This document shows positions 22,201-34,111 of a stretch of DNA of 64,000 nt, one piece after another (the stretch's first letter is position 1; each line of letters begins with the position of its first letter). The notes beneath the pieces are model-generated. The model was not told where the DNA came from. It was given only the letters and a program-made list of their open reading frames with translations, and did no database searches. The position numbers and the translations under genes are program-made. The DNA comes from Begonia masoniana. Its lineage: Eukaryota; Streptophyta; Magnoliopsida; Cucurbitales; Begoniaceae. Location of the stretch: NCBI GenBank assembly GCA_022432975.1, contig CM039516.1:32831737-32895736 (forward strand), in the 5' to 3' direction.

Positions 22201-23679
22201 ATCCTGGCGCACAACCCTGCTTCTTAACCACCTTACATGTAAGAAAATAAGCAAATAAAAGGAAATGAAATACGAAAAATAATGTATAAAAGCAAAATTT
22301 TTGTCATCTAGATCCTCTGTTCTTCTTTTTAGCAAAAAAAATGTCATCTTCATTTGAATTTAAAAAGGTGTCAAAGTCATTGATGATTCATCATTGTTGT
22401 TTCACTATAACAATTTCAAGCTTAGCAAACTTCCGAAGTTTACTATAAAACAATAAGAATGTCATGATATGAATGACAGCTTAGAAAGATCCAATCAAAG
22501 GATTTCTCAATCTCTTGCGTATACTCACATAAATTATGTCAATTCCCAATATGATGTCATGACCTAGCTGGACTCATATGGGAAAGAAAGAAATAGCAAA
22601 ACATGGTTTTATTAGTTTAGGGTAAGTGAGAGGGATGTTAGCAGAATATAAAAAAGCGTTAGGGAAAACTTCCTAGCAAACTGTAATTTTCTGTCTCATT
22701 ATATATGTTTTTTTTTTCTATTGCACTTGAATTTCTGTATTATTTATTTGTTTATTTAGTTTAGGGTGAATGAAGGGTAGTTTGACAGGAGTGAACTAGG
22801 GAAGGAAGTTAGCGGAGACTTCAGAAGACTGTCATCTTCTCTCTCGTTATATATGTTTGTTTTCTATTGCACATGAGTTTCTGTATTATTTATTTGTTCT
22901 GTTAGTTTAGGGTGTATGAAGGGTAGTTTGACAGGAGTGAACCGGGGAAGGAAGTTAGCGAGAGACTTCAGAAGACTGCCTTCTTCTCCCTATCTTTCAC
23001 TATAGATATTTAGCTTTAGATTTTGTAAGTGGGATTGAAAAATGAAAGAAAATATATCTCCTTTCCCATTTTTCTCGTTTTTTTTTCCTCTCAAATCCGT
23101 GGAGAACCAGGTTAGTTGTAACAAATTTCTTTATTTCCATTTCTAAAACTCCATTTTCTCAATAATCCAAACTCAAACCAAGACATGCTACGACTCCTTG
23201 AACTGGTTTTTACAAACAAAGTGTTCTCTCGAAAACAATTAGTAAATGAAATAGCACTCCATCCACAAGTCAATAAAATAAACATTAAATACCAATTTTT
23301 TTTGCAAATCTAACAAATTAAATAACCAAAATACAAACAGCCACAGTACCTGAGAATTCTGGGTGGGACTCCGAAGATGAGAGGACTCGTAGCCGGGGAA
23401 TTCGCGCAACAGATTGTAAATTTCCCTGGGCTTAACATCTTCAGGAAGACCAGCAATGAAAAGGGTTCGAACCTCATTGTAGGAACCTGACTGGACCGAA
23501 CCAGGCACCCCGTAGGACGCGAAGGTCGACGGATGGGGTGCAAGATAACGTTGAGGTGGTTGGGCAGCCGGAGGCGGCAACGTCTGGTAATAAGGATAGT
23601 GAACATGAAGGCCAGACGGCTGAGCACCGCCAGGCGGTGGTTGTGACGGAAGCGAGTAGTAGTTCGTCACGTCGTCCAT
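19237..23679 (-). CDS. Two-RRM RNA-binding protein gene (Scw1 / couch-potato-like plant family), 3' end missing, one frame lesion
   Basis: Exons on the minus strand, all with GT-AG borders: 23679-23350, 21493-21431, 20935-20851, 20739-20671, 20171-20100, 19876-19846, 19499-19390 and 19306-19237. The start ATG at 23679 opens a 60-residue Pro/Tyr-rich tail ([18 protein letters not shown]). RRM1 follows with RNP2 TLFIAGLP (residues 72-79), RNP1-like PFAFAVF in exon 2 and [11 protein letters not shown] in exon 3. After a Gly/Ser/Met-rich linker ([14 protein letters not shown]) RRM2 gives RNP2 TLFVANLG and RNP1 APVAFVDF. Such proteins bind RNA, probably in nucleus or cytoplasm. Exon phases agree everywhere except exon 5, which is 72 bp where 73 would keep frame. 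The exon ending RRM2 is not in the window. Confidence 0.82.
22616..22995. repeat. Three tandem units of about 145 bp in RRM intron 1
   Basis: Units begin at 22616, 22760 and 22906 with TTTAGGGT. Units 2 and 3 share 'gaagggtagtttgacagg' and 'gacttcagaagact' closely; unit 1 is more diverged and unit 3 is partial. Growth is by local duplication inside the 1.86-kb first intron. Confidence 0.8.
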
Positions 23680-24042
23680 TGCAGCCCTAGATTTTGGGTC
23701 TGACTGCCATGATTGAGCTGTTTAAGTAAACCAAAAAGAAACTGATGGGGAGGCAGAAGGCGCCCATCTTCCTCAGGCAAGTCCATTGAGTTAAATAATA
23801 TTTTACTAGAATAATTAACCTTCTAATTTTACATCTATCTCTAGACTCTACCTTTTGTATTATTCATTTTAATTAATATATCAATCAACAACGTAAAGGA
23901 AGCGTCACCCACAAAGTAAAAATAGTATAAAATTAAAAAAATAAACTTAACATTATCTATAATTCATAAACGTGTGTTTGGGTATGTGTATTCACAAAAT
24001 CTTTATGTATATGTGTATAAGTTCACAAATACCTTTACACTC
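23680..24042 (-). promoter_or_regulatory. Upstream region of the RRM gene
   Basis: Between the RRM start codon and the target duplication of solo LTR S1. The first 120 bp are of mixed composition and probably hold the 5' UTR; the rest is A+T-rich. No clear TATA or other element can be assigned. Confidence 0.4.
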
Positions 24043-24047
24043 ATTTT

Positions 24048-26574
24048 TGTTGGTTTTCGAGGTCCCTACGCATGGCGGAATTCACTATTATTCATAATAA
24101 TAGTGACATGCGTTACCCTGTGACTTTAAAACTATTTTAAAATCATCAAAAAACCATAAATTGGATCGTTAATCTAAAAGAAATTATTTTTGAGAAATAT
24201 GTAATTTTTCAAAATGTAAACAATTTACATTGAGAAAAATTATTAGAATTAGATTGTGATATATTAAAAGAAAATACCTTTTTGGAGCAACGCTTTTACT
24301 CAAGTACTCCCGTCTGATCTTAACAGCTTTAACTCAGAATCAGGTGTTTTTCCCGAAGACTTTGATACCGTCGAGTCTTCTCTGAAGATCTTTACACTTA
24401 AATCTCCTGACGTGTGGGCGTCTCTCTTACAAGAATAGCACGCTCATATATTTGTGAAGAGACGTGTTATCAACACATGAGACGTCTCTCTTCGATCTTA
24501 GAAAACGGTTTTCTAAAACCGAATACGGAAAGGTCACACCTTTTCTCTCTAGGGATTTGTTTTTCGGTTGTTCACCGTTGTTTGTGTTCATCTGTCAAAT
24601 CACATTTGACAATTTTATAGATCTATTATTAAAATTAATTTTCAGATTTATTTTAATAAAAACTAATTTTTAAAAAAATAAATCTTATCTAATCAAATCT
24701 AATTTGATTTGCAGTTGATTTATCTAATAAATCAAATTTATCTATTAATCATATAATCTAAAAACAGTTTTTAGAATATATTTATGAAAACTACTTTTCA
24801 AGATAATCTCATCTTATGAGATTCTTTAGATCTACTTTTAATAGTAAACAAACTATAAGTCAATTGTAGATCGAATCTAATGTAATCAGATTTTCCAGAT
24901 CTACTTTTATTCAAATTTCAAAAATCTGATTTGATAGTTTGTTACATAACCACTTTAAATTTGAAGATCAAATCTCATCTGATGAATTCTTTAAAATCTA
25001 AGCAAATCTCTCTTGAGATTCCTTCAAATCTATTCAATCCCTTAAAAATATCTCATCTAATGAGATATTCTTTTGAATCAAAATATAAAAACTATTTTTA
25101 AAAAAAAAAAATAAATCTTATCTAATCAAATCTAATTGTTTGCAATTGATTTATTCTATAAATCAATTTATCTATTAATCTATAATCTAAAAACAGTTTT
25201 TAGAATATATTTATGAAACAACTACTTTTTTCAAAGAGAATCTCATCTTATGAGATTCTTTAGATCTACTTTTAAATAGTAACAAACTATAAGTCAATTG
25301 TAGATCGATCTATGTAAACAGATTTTCCTTTTCAGATCTACTTTTATTCAAATTTCAAAAATCTGATTTGATAGTTTGTTACATAACCCTTTAAATTTGA
25401 AGATCAATCTCATCTGATGAGATTCTTCAAATCTAATTCAAGATCTCATCTGAGATAGAATTCTTCAAATCTAATTCAAATCCCTTAAAAATATCTCATC
25501 TAATGAGATATTTTATTTTGAATTCAAAATATAAAAACTATTTATATATTTTGAATAACAATATATTCATTTGAGTGTTTATAAATGATTAATCATTATT
25601 AATCATTTATATATTTATTCTTATAACATGGAAATTAAATAGTGATATAAGATAACAGAGGGACCGATGGACCTATAGTCCTAAGCTCCAATAATATTTG
25701 TTAATTAATATAAACTCTTTATATTAAATAACACAATTATTAACTCTAAAGTAATTCCACTTACTCAAAGTAATGTCCATTGATATAGTCATTACATATG
25801 TATTAATCCTCCATTAAGATTCGTAATAGAGCTAGGTATAAAATCCGTTAACCTCTCATATTACATCTTTATCCTTGACTACCATTAGTTCTTGATTGAA
25901 TAATTAATTCATAACATTTATGAATGCGCGCTAATTATTCAATCCCTGAACTAACAAACAAGGGAATCTTATATTATGGATTTCATTGTATCAATGTTAG
26001 CATTACCAGCTACTCATTTAATTTATTCCCAAAATACAAGGTTTATGTAATGCAACTCATACAAAACTATACCGAGTAAATCAAAGAATAAATTATAATG
26101 AAATATGAGTCTACTAAATACAATGAATTAAGATCATACATATATGACCATCATTATGATAAAATTAATTGTTCTTCATTTAACGGATATTATAAGAACA
26201 ATATAATTTCATCTGGTCCAGTCCTATATAATCATATTATATAAAATACAATCACTTTATGTCACTACATATATAGTCGGGATATGACTACACGTTCTCA
26301 ACGAAGTGAACTGTATTTATGGCTTTATTAATTTGAAGATCCTTTACTTCAAATATAAGTCATGGACTATTGTGATTATTTCTTTTTAAATTTAATCCCA
26401 CATATATCAGCATATATGTAAATTTAAAATTGCATAAATAATCAAGGATTTTTCTTTGAATTTATAAAGCATATCGAATAATGCAAACATAAAAATTAAT
26501 CATAAAATTTATTTATTAATTACAGCAATAAAAATGTTCATAACATTTGCTTGTTGAGCACATTATTCCCAACA
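24048..26574 (-). mobile_element. Solo LTR S1 (2527 bp)
   Basis: Termini TGTTGG (24048) and CCAACA (26574) form a 6-bp inverted repeat. The target-site duplication ATTTT lies at 24043-24047 and 26575-26579. There is no interior and no second LTR, so this is a solo LTR left by recombination. Orientation is put on the minus strand because the minus-strand start TGTTGGGAATAATGTGC resembles many plant LTR starts. It is very A+T-rich apart from the outer 350 bp near 24048 and contains a 433-bp tandem duplication. Confidence 0.88.
24680..25545. repeat. 433-bp tandem duplication inside S1
   Basis: AAATCTTATCTAATC recurs at 24680 and 25113, and the following 430 bp (including 'ctaaaaacagtttttagaat', 'gagattctttagatctac' and 'tatctcatctaatgagata') are repeated with small indels. 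The units are rich in short inverted words such as AATCTCATC...GATGAGATT. Confidence 0.85.
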
Positions 26575-26579
26575 ATTTT

Positions 26580-27421
26580 GTACCGTCATTAATCATTAAG
26601 AAGATGGTTTTTCATAATTTGATATCAAACATGTAATGACTTTGGTGAGTCCAATTTAGTTTGGTTCTAGAGTCAAACGAAACAGTATTGGTTATGTGTC
26701 GGTTTGACTTAATTCTAAAAAGAATCACTTCAATTAAGTTCAACGCAATTCTATAAACTAATTTATAATTAGGTAATAATCCAATAAACTAAAAACTACT
26801 AATTAGAAATTTAAAATTTAATTAATAATTAGGCAAATCCAATCATTAAGTATTACAATCCAAAAATTTAATTATCAATTAGGTAATTATTTCATAATCA
26901 ATGCAATTGGATAATAGAACAATTATTTAACTAATTAAGATAATTAATAGTAGTCAATCAACAAGAACTTTAGGGTTTTCAACCCTTTCTCCCCTAGACA
27001 AGAAAACATAATAATAGGTTACTAGCTTTTTTTCTCAATTTAATTATGATATTTTAAGTTCACCAAATGTGAAATACTATTTCTTCAAATTTATGTTAAA
27101 ACAACTAAAGCAGTAATAATTGAATTAGCAAAGACTAGGGAAGAGAGAAAAACAAACACAAGTTTGTTAATGCGATATAAGCAAACTGCTTGTGCCCTTG
27201 AAAAGTCGATTCCACTAATTCCTGTTATATGTAATTGACTTTCTGAGTGTCAATCGAGCCCAATCGAGCCTCTAGAACAAGTTTAGAGTTTTCAACTCTT
27301 ACTCAACACTCAATAAGAAAATATAACATTTTTATGAATGAGTAGGGTCAAGCTAACTGATGTGAACCAATGTGTCACCAAGCTCAAATCTTGGAGCAAA
27401 GATCATTGTCCAGATGTTAGA
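26580..27421. other. A+T-rich sequence without recognised gene
   Basis: No open frame of note. Short 'aattaggtaat' words recur between 26760 and 26960. The last part leads into the gypsy remnant at 27422. Confidence 0.45.
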
Positions 27422-27481
27422 GGCTCAATGACAAGATTGAGAACCAAGAAAATGCGTGAAGTCTTGCATAGATTGGTCTGA
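27422..27481 (+). pseudogene. C-terminal scrap of a gypsy polyprotein
   Basis: The frame reads GSMTRLRTKKMREVLHRLV and stop. This matches the basic 'GPMTRSRAKK...AL..L' tail that ends many plant Ty3/gypsy polyproteins near the 3' LTR. It is short, so the call rests on one motif. The rest of that element is not visible and the next LTR (S2) is in the opposite orientation. Confidence 0.45.
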
Positions 27482-27535
27482 GAGATTTAAGAAAAAAAAT
27501 CTTCCCAACATGATTCAAAACTACTAAAGTTATTA

Positions 27536-30077
27536 TGTAACGACCCGAGGAGGATCGTCACGTGTCATGACTTTCCTTTAAACTTATCCGTACTTTTATA
27601 CCTCTGTAATCGTAGTATAATTTTTTTTATATATATATCAAATCTCATTCTAACTTAAATTCGCTGAATAATCGCGTTTAGCTTTCACTCCTGCCGATCG
27701 CTAAACGACAAACATCTAGTTGTTCTACCGGTCAGCACGTGCATCTCTCATGACTCATTAAACATCTATCGGCAGGCACACATATTTGCATCTGCCGACA
27801 GTCACGTGCATCACGCGTGACCAATTAAATCATCACTCAATTACAACGACAAAAGACTGACTTATCTACCGATGACAAGGCACTCCATCTACCGATGACA
27901 AGGCACTCCATCTGCCGATGGCATTTATACTACATCTTCCGATAGATTAACTCACATCATCTGCCGATGACGTGGCACTACATCTTCTGGTAGATTAACT
28001 CACATCATCTGCCGATGACGTGGCACTCCATCTGCCGATGGCATTTATACTACATCTTCCGATAGACTAACTCACATCATCTGCCGATGACGTGGCACTA
28101 CATCTTCTGGTAAGGCGGAATGACATTTCCATCTTCCGGTATCTTGACCTACTACACATGCCGATCTCTAGGCATATCGTCTGCCGATGACGTCAGCCGG
28201 AAGACAAATACTTTTCCTCTTCCGATGACGTCCTCCGGAAGACAGACTTACCCGACTCCCATCACAATCCTCCTGTCGATTTCTACACTTCAAAATAACA
28301 CATCTCCTGCCGATAGACAAGTACTTTCATCTACCGACTACTAAACATTAACCTATCATCTTCTTCTTCCGGTAGACAAGCAAACTTCATCTACCGATTT
28401 CTAAACTCCATAATAACACTCACACCTTCCGATAGACAAATACATTTCGTCTACCGGCAGCACAAACATCATAACTTCAAACTTAATACCGGGACACCAA
28501 CAGAATAAACCACAGATTCATTAAAACTCATACAGCGGAAGACTTAGTTAAAATCACTCATTCTATATTCTTATAATATACTCATAATCAGTATTCAAGC
28601 TAGATAAGTTCAAGCTCCATAATCATAAGTAACATCATCCTACTTAAACTTTTATGTTCATAGTTATCATTAAAACCTTAAGAGTAAAACCAGAGGGTCA
28701 TAATCGCCATCCAGCCACAGATTTCACACTGATCACCTCCAGCAACCGAGCTTAGACATTTTCATCAACTTTGAATTCCTCACCTGATATTTCTTCACCT
28801 ACATCATAAGGTGTAACTGTAAGCCTAAGGCTTAGTAAGGAATGCAAACTATTATGAGTTCATGAATGCATAACTTGGAGAAAAACATGCTCATAGGTCT
28901 TTTCTTTTCATGTACTTATCTTAATCATCATTCATAATCGTATCTCGTATTCATTGTTCATAATCATCATTCGTAGACATGCTCATATTCATCATTCCTT
29001 TCATCATTCATATTCTTCGTTACATTATGTGGTTTAAGGGAGGATTTGTGCCGGTAAAGGGGGTTCGACAGTGAGTTTGATCATGGTCCCTACTGCGGGT
29101 CGTATTCATGTGTCCTACTGCGGACTGTGACATACGCCAAACCACCCCCAACCCTCACTTAACCACGTTGCATAAGTTTTATCTTCTTACCTTGTTCATG
29201 AGAAAACATATTTCAAAACATTTTCATATGCTTGAGAAGTAAAACATGATGCATAACATAAATGCACTTAATCATCGAACTAAGACAGGGGAGTACATGA
29301 GAATAACAGAACCATATCCATCGACATTTCATCAAACATATAGCAGACAATGTTCACTAAATCTAACTTAATCCTTTGATGTAGGGCCCTATTGGCCGGA
29401 AACTTAATACATTCACTTACCTGGATTCCTTAGCAACTTGAATCACCTTCTCTTCAACTTCTTCACCTAACACGTTTCACATTACAGTAGTTAAAATAAA
29501 GTCCTAAAAGTTCTAATCGAAAGTCATCCTAGAATCTAACAGCTAAGGTTCTCTGTGCAGTCTGAAATCCAAAACCGAAACAGCTAGATATAGCTATCGA
29601 TTAAACGGGGTCGGTTATATAAAAGGTCCAGAATCGATTTAAAGGTGGCATTACCAAATGAAGATAAAGAACGATAACCAACTGACTCAGCCATTGAAGA
29701 GCCCGAAAGTACAAGTTCAACTGAAAACAGAGTTCTAAATGACTACCCGGCATCTACATTGTCAAAATCTTACCTAGAATGCGGGTTATCGGAGTGGAGG
29801 TTGAAAAACCAGTTGCTGGGGAGGAAAAAGGCTCCAGAGAAGAAGGGAGTCGCCGAGAGGAAATGTCGGCTGCAGTGAGGTTTAAATGAGATTTAAGGTT
29901 TCCATTTTCTATTTATACCTAATCCTTCAATCTTTATTACAAAATTGCCACTCAACCTAGTTTTACTCAACTTGTAATGAATTTGCCTCAACGTTAAATT
30001 TAATCATAAAGGTTAAATAAAGGGTAACAATGAGAATGGTCAGAAAAATTCACCTGGCCGAAATGTCGGGTGTTACA
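27536..30077 (-). mobile_element. Solo LTR S2 (2542 bp), minus orientation
   Basis: Plus-strand ends TGTAACGACCCGAGG (27536) and GGGTGTTACA (30077); target duplication TATTA at 27531-27535 and 30078-30082. Read on the minus strand it has the common plan: start TGTAACACCCGACATTTCG, pyrimidine-rich leader, splice-like block, a tandem slot ('ctactgcggac', near 29095), AAGCCTTAGGCTTA-like block with CACCTACATCA near 28800, and a repeat zone (27860-28460) in place of the GATCGATC module. No interior is present. Confidence 0.9.
27860..28460. repeat. Degenerate minisatellite of CCGAT words in S2
   Basis: Words such as CATCTGCCGATGACGTGGCA and CATCTTCCGATAGA recur many times, with higher-order units of about 65-110 bp between 27880 and 28120. 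It holds the position taken in other LTRs by the GATCGATC palindromes and shares the CGAT core, but not their perfect dyads. Confidence 0.8.
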
Positions 30078-30168
30078 TATTACGTATTGAAGAGAATGCC
30101 ATAGAGAGAAGATGATGGACTTCCAAATGGGGGATTGGAAGTCTAGAAATACTTTCTCAGATTTGTGT

Positions 30169-31181
30169 TGTCACAACTTGGATCCGCGACCCAGATCGCG
30201 ACTCGCTTTTCGTAAAACTTGTCTTAAAAACACTCGAAAAGAATTAAAATATTCTTATAAACAATTATAATCGTTTATAAAATACGTTGGGGAAAGAATC
30301 GTAAAGAAAAGAATTGACCTTAAATTATTTCTTTTTCAAACTTTTTTTTTATACAAGGGAGCCAATGGGGAGGGATCGCCGACGGACGATTGATCGATGC
30401 CCCATAGGCGACATATCGGCCGCCTCTCAGGTTTCTCCTCCCTTTTCCTTCAAAATTTCCCCCTTTTAACCTCTTTTCCTTTCAACAAACAATTCATCCA
30501 ATCTCTCACATTTCATTCATAAAATCATCACTAGTCATACTTCTAATATCAATCCTAATCTTCAACAAATCAATAATTTCCAAAATCTTTCAACGTAAAC
30601 TTTCAAAAACTCTTGTTTTGATAAAATTGTGAATCGTAAGGAAAACGTAGCGGAAGTCTAAAAATGTAGTAAACCCTATAAAAGTTTTTCTTTAAAACAT
30701 AAATCATTCTATTCACATCAAATATCCTTTACAATCTCCGAGATTCATTTAAAACTAAATCATTTGAATCCATACCAAAACACATAAGGGTCGCCCACGA
30801 GTCAAAAGTTGCCCTAATAACCATGAGTGTCCACCATGAACATACCCCTTCAATCGCATCTTTTAGTCTAGTCGAGGCTCGATGTCCTCACATGTGACTT
30901 CTTCACCTACATCACAAAGTTTAACTAATGAGCCTAACGCTCAGCAAGTGATGCATAAAGAAAATGAATGCTCGTGATCATGCAATGCATAAAAACATGT
31001 ATTTCTATTTTTCTTATTTCTTTTATTTCACTTTACATTAGTTATTGGGGGATCATACTGGGGAGAGCAGGTACATATACGTGGTCCTGGGCGTGGACAA
31101 ACTCTGTGGTCCTGGGCATGAACAAAATAAAAATACGTGGTCCTAGGCGTGGACAAAATCTGTGGTTCTGGGCATCAACAA
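30169..31181 (-). repeat. Element D 3' LTR, outer segment
   Basis: Begins TGTCACAACTTGGATCC and is colinear with 50411-51427 of the 5' LTR. It contains the 'gatcgccgacggacgatt' remnant of the palindrome module (30377) and the 'gtggtcctgggcgtggaca' repeats (31078-31176). Element B inserted into that repeat array, leaving AACAA at 31177-31181. Confidence 0.9.
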
Positions 31182-32334
31182 TGATGTGAACCGAGAAGCG
31201 ATAAATCTCATTGTCAAGGACCATGATCTATTTGAAGATAAAGGAGGTCCAACGAACAAAGCTTCACATGGTTTAGTCGTGGAAACCCGAGGAAAAGAGC
31301 AATCACAACAAAAGCAAGAGACTATAAAAATAAAGAGCTTTGTAGCATGGAAGTGGGTCCCACAAACTTGGCAAAATAAGACCCACAAGGCATGGAATTA
31401 GGCTCCACAAATACCAATGGATTGGAGAGAGAAGGGTAAAGATTCACGCAAACTACAAAGAGATAAAAATCCACATGACTTGATTTATGATGTGATCCAA
31501 GTTGAGACCAGATCAAGACCCAAGAACAAAGATTCAATTGAAGATACGAGTGGCCCAATGAGCAGAGTAAGAATTCAAAGATTATTGAAAGATCTTTTGA
31601 AGCAAGGGAAGCCGAAGATGCATGAAGATTTGGGAGGATGTGACGCACATGCACATGTAAGAATTAAAACACATGTGTCATGCACATGAACATGTAGGAA
31701 TTAAAGAAGACATGCGCCAAGCACATGCAAATACGAGGAATTAAAAGGTCACATGCAAAGCACATGCAAATCATACAAATCTCGTGGGAAAAGATCTTAT
31801 CCAGCTGAATCTACATAAATCAGTTCAAAATCACGTTCAAACGGAGTTTAAACAAGAGATGATATCTAATCATGCAAAGGATCATTATCTCATGATTTTA
31901 TTAGTTATTTTTTCTTTATTTTCGTTTTTTATTATTATTTAATTTAATTTTAATGTGTAGCCTATTTAATGGCAAAACTATTTGATTTAATAAAAAGAAC
32001 AAGTTTGAATTAAAAATTGAGTTTTTAGAGAGAATTTCTCTTTAGTTCTTTGCGAAGAACAACGATCTTCTTCAAGTCACGCTTGAAGAATCTCGCTTGA
32101 TAGCTTTGGTTATTACCAATGAGTTTGGTCTGGGTCAAACTCCTGTTTTGATAGCTTTGGATCAGCCAACAAGTGTGGCTCGAGTCAAGCTCCTGTTTTG
32201 ATAACTAGGGTTCCATTGAATTCTTCGATTGGGGTCTTAGTTCCTTACTTTGTTCTTGAATCAAAAAGGCGTTCCTTTCAATTATTCCGCATTGTTGTCG
32301 GGTCCCGGGTCCTTTCGATCCGAGATTCGCATCA
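31182..32334 (+). repeat. Element B 5' LTR (1153 bp)
   Basis: Near-identical to 38115-39267, with scattered substitutions. The first 220 bp are an open frame (31182-31401) that continues the polyprotein in the 3' copy. The 3' part contains two copies of 'gatagctttggt' and 'tcaagctcctgttttga' (32095-32205). Confidence 0.92.
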
Positions 32335-32336
32335 AT

Positions 32337-32354
32337 TGGTATCAGAGCTTCGGC
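32337..32354 (+). other. Element B primer-binding site
   Basis: TGGTATCAGAGCTTCGGC begins two bases after the LTR. The first 12 bases are the exact initiator-methionine-tRNA-type site. Confidence 0.9.
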
Positions 32355-32424
32355 TCCTTGATTCAAGAAGCTATCTTTAATTTTTGTTATCTATCTTTTC
32401 TTCATCTTATTCTATTTGTCCTAC

Positions 32425-32662
32425 TAGTCAAAAAAAAAAAAACACAAAAGAATTCATCTTTTTTCATTCTTATTATGAAAGTTTCAATTTTATCATTGAT
32501 TCTTTTTTGTCTCGTGAATTTGTCTTCTTGAAAAGTACAAAAAAAAAAAAAGAGTTTGTCAAAAGTAAAAAAAAAAAAAAGAGTTGTCAAAAGTAAAAAA
32601 AAAAAGAGTTGTCAAAAGTAAAAAAAAAAAGAGTTGTGAGAAGTCAAAAAAAAAAAATTGAA
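32425..32662 (+). repeat. Poly(A)-spaced minisatellite in element B leader
   Basis: After a first A run (32429), five units of A10-14 followed by GAGTTGTCAAAAGT-type words occupy 32538-32660. It lies in the untranslated leader between primer site and gag. The A runs make sequencing and alignment unreliable here. Confidence 0.85.
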
Positions 32663-33181
32663 ATTTTGTTTAGAGATTTTGAAAATTCTATCATTTTAAA
32701 TTCAAAAATTCGTTCTTAAATTCATAGATAATCTTTCTTTTGAAAATTCAAATTGTTGAATCTTCATTCAAAATATTGTCTTTATCCAAATTTATTCTTT
32801 GAAGGTTCAAATTGTTGAATCTTCATTTGAAATATTGTCATCATCCAAACTTTTGTCTTATTTCAATTATACCCTTGATTTAGCCATCTTTACAAGTTTG
32901 AACTTTTAAGCTTTAAAGTTTGATTTTTTATAGTTTGGCTTGTTGAATATTTACCATAGATCAAGTTCTTACGTAAAGAACTAAAAGGGAGATCTAGAGC
33001 TAAAAGGCAAGGGGGTGAGACTATTATAGAAAAAACCTTAATTTTTGAGTGAAACACGAGTGGAGTGACATCCATTGAGAGCAAACACGTGAGGGAGAGG
33101 TAAGGTCCATTACTTGATTATTTTTCTTTTACTTCTAACTATTTTCTTTTATTTTCTTATTGTGGTCAGAAAAAAAAAATC

Positions 33182-34111
33182 ATGAGTGGAGAACAAAACG
33201 AGGTGGACTTAAAGTTGTTCATGAAAGCTATGCAAGAAAATTTCAAGGCTTTAAATACGAGGATGGACCGATTGGAATCTCCATCCCCTAGTCATATACG
33301 GCGAAGGAAGGATTTTGATGTAGAATTCGAAGAGTATAATGGATATTATCAAAGGGAAAGAAATGATAGGTCGTACCGAGGAGATGGTAATCTAAGTAAC
33401 ATCAAGATAAATATTCCTTCTTTCCAAGGGAAAAGTGATCCCGATGTGTATTTGGAATGGGAAAGAAATGTGGACCTATTGTTTCAATACCAAAACTACA
33501 CTGATGAAAAAAAACTTAAATTGGTGACAATGAAGTTCACGGACTACGCTAACAATTGGTGGGATGAACTAGTAAAGTACAGAAGAAGGTATGGTGAGTC
33601 ACAAGTTCAGACATGGAAGGACATGAAGGCACTCATGCGAAAAAGATTTGTTCCATCACAGTATTATAGAGATTTGTGTCAAAAACTCCAAAATTTGACT
33701 CAAGGTTATAAAAACGTGGAAGATTATTATAAAGAGATGAAAATAGCCATGGAAAGGGTTAATGTGGAGGAAGACGATAAAGAAACAATGGCTAGATTTG
33801 TTGGAGGACTAAATAGAGAAATTGCGGATGTGGTGGATCTACAACACTACATCGACTTGGAGGAGTTACTACATAAATCAATCAAAATTGAGCAGCAACT
33901 AAAGGCTAAGAGAAGTACTAGGGTTGGTACAACATCAACCGCAACTTGGCAAAAAAATTGGAAAATGAAAAGCCAAAATCGAGAGAGGATTCTAGGGGAA
34001 AAACTCTGTCCAACAATCAAGTGTTACCACAAAAAGCTAAGGCTGAGACTTCAAATCCAATTAGAACCTGAGAGATTAAGTGCTTTCGGTGCCAAGGGTT
34101 CAGACACATAA
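33182..34111 (+). pseudogene. Element B gag, N-terminal and capsid part
   Basis: ATG 33182 follows an A-rich leader. The 309-codon frame gives MSGEQNEVDLKLFMKAMQ, a short coiled region, an Arg/Tyr-rich stretch, then the gag domain: IKINIPSFQGKSDPDVYLEW, ANNWWDELVKYRR, TWKDMKALMRKRFVPSQYYR, LQNLTQGYKNVEDYYKEM and VGGLNREIADVV. This is the capsid-like retrotransposon gag family and is intact to about residue 265. A frame change near 34000 then diverts it, so the knuckle is in another frame and the reading ends at TAA 34109-34111. The gag family differs from that of A, D and I. Confidence 0.87.

Noticed and set aside
22117..22353. 78-codon hydrophobic minus-strand frame in RRM intron 1
   Set aside because: Phe/Leu-rich because of A+T composition; no conserved domain, lies within an intron.
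27860..28130. CRISPR- or att-like spaced repeats
   Set aside because: Units are degenerate minisatellite words in a solo LTR; the supposed spacers are themselves repeated.
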